NCBI RefSeq assembly: GCF_013403875.1
Contig: NZ_JACBNX010000004.1
Location: 248,001 to 312,000 of the forward strand
Origin: Burkholderia guangdongensis
GTDB taxonomy: Bacteria; Pseudomonadota; Gammaproteobacteria; Burkholderiales; Burkholderiaceae
DNA length: 64,000 nt
Direction: 5' to 3'
Positions 63,573-64,000 of this stretch are shown here, in pieces. The notes beneath the pieces were generated by a model that was given only the letters and a program-made list of their open reading frames with translations, did not search any database and had not been told where the DNA came from. The stretch's first letter is position 1; each line of letters begins with the position of its first letter. Position numbers and translations under genes: made by a program.

Positions 63573-64000
63573 CCACGGCTGGCGATTCGGCGGCGGACGG
63601 TTCGAAGGCGGCTGATTCGAAGGCGACCGACGCGAAGGCGGCCGATTCGAAGGCGACCGACGCGAAGGCGACCGACTCGAAGGCGACCGACGCGAAGGCG
63701 GCCGATTCGGCGACGGACTACGCGGCGCTCGATCCGCACGCGCGCGACGTGCTCGATTTCTGGTTCGGCGTGCCCGATTCCGACGGTTTCGGCAAGCCGC
63801 GCTCGCCGTGGTTCAACGGCGGCGCGAAGCTCGACGGGCAACTGCGCGAGCGGTTCGGCGCGCTGCACGACGCGGCGTGCGGCGGCGCGTGCGATCGCTG
63901 GGCCGCGACACCGCTCGGCGCGCTTGCGTTGATCGTCGTGCTCGACCAGTTTTCGCGGAACATTCATCGCGGCACGCCGCGCGCGTTCGCGGCCGACGCG
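63569..64000 (+). CDS. DUF924 family protein, C-terminus outside window
   Basis: The visible 144 residues start with a low-complexity Ala/Asp/Lys/Ser tract (about 1-50, seven units of the SKATD/AKAAD type), then the DUF924 start YAALDPHARDVLDFWFGVPD and FNGGAKLDGQLRERFGALHDAA, LALIVVLDQFSRNIHRGTPRAF. LDQFSRNIHRG is the family hallmark. The ATG at 63569 overlaps the AlaX stop (ATGA), so it is probably co-transcribed. The function of DUF924 is unknown. The repeat tract at the N-terminus is not usual for the family; a later in-frame GTG or the tract boundary may be an alternative start. Confidence 0.8.
   Translation, partial: MTTAGDSAADGSKAADSKATDAKAADSKATDAKATDSKATDAKAADSATDYAALDPHARDVLDFWFGVPDSDGFGKPRSPWFNGGAKLDGQLRERFGALHDAACGGACDRWAATPLGALALIVVLDQFSRNIHRGTPRAFAADA
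63602..63706 (+). repeat. 15-bp tandem repeat (7 copies) in DUF924 gene
   Basis: Seven adjacent 15-bp units encoding SKAAD, SKATD, AKAAD, SKATD, AKATD, SKATD and AKAAD. The units keep frame and alternate TCG/GCG as first codon, so the number of copies could vary between strains. Confidence 0.9.

Overview
The window reads as chromosome 1 of a Burkholderia, most likely a member of the Burkholderia cepacia complex. The evidence is very high GC with strong GC3 bias, a PHB depolymerase, an rsxB-like ferredoxin, the dnaE - LPS core - msbA neighbourhood, and the order upp-yebC-purD-hemF-nadD-rsfS-rlmH-maf-rng. Most of it is ordinary core genome. Accessory features sit in a few places: the LPS core cluster, a small BrnT/BrnA insert at the end of rng, an AT-richer RND efflux block, and several repeat-bearing proteins.

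Layout. 1-5.2 kb: 5' part of rsxB, a TetR regulator, intracellular PHB depolymerase phaZ and a GH15 glucoamylase-type enzyme. 5.2-9.2 kb: a 1321-residue FtsK with a very long Ala/Pro/Thr linker holding a 45-bp tandem repeat. 9.3-15.8 kb: a META-domain lipoprotein, purT, a small lipoprotein, a MliC-like secreted protein, an RhlE-type helicase, gluQRS and trhO. 16-27.8 kb: dnaE, then a lipopolysaccharide core cluster (GT9, GT2, GT17, a WaaE-like GT2, O-antigen ligase, an unassigned protein) and msbA. 27.9-32.7 kb: an RcnB-like protein, a FUSC membrane protein, an MFS transporter, a PRC-barrel lipoprotein and a Gly/Thr/Val-rich repetitive lipoprotein.

33.4-42 kb: a minus-strand housekeeping run (upp to rng). 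The 3' end of rng appears twice as a 20-bp near-identical direct repeat, and the 721 bp between the copies carry a BrnT/BrnA toxin-antitoxin pair. 42-49.8 kb: an SDR without the usual catalytic Tyr/Lys, mgsA, an AT-richer RND efflux block with a decayed outer-membrane-factor gene, and a quinone oxidoreductase. 50-58.5 kb: a complete kdp potassium system with an extra 35-codon ORF before kdpF and a KdpE-like box before the promoter. 58.5-64 kb: a SugE/Gdx guanidinium exporter under a two-hairpin guanidine-II (mini-ykkC) riboswitch, a DUF4126 membrane protein, an FtsX-type permease, a truncated haemoglobin, an AlaX-type editing protein and the start of a DUF924 protein with a 15-bp repeat.

Strongest observations: the guanidine-II riboswitch on gdx; the rng 3'-end duplication around brnTA; nadD, which has no ATG, GTG or TTG available and must start at CTG or another rare codon; the efflux operon with an eroded third gene; and the KdpE-like box. 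No tRNA, rRNA, CRISPR array, integrase or complete insertion sequence was seen.
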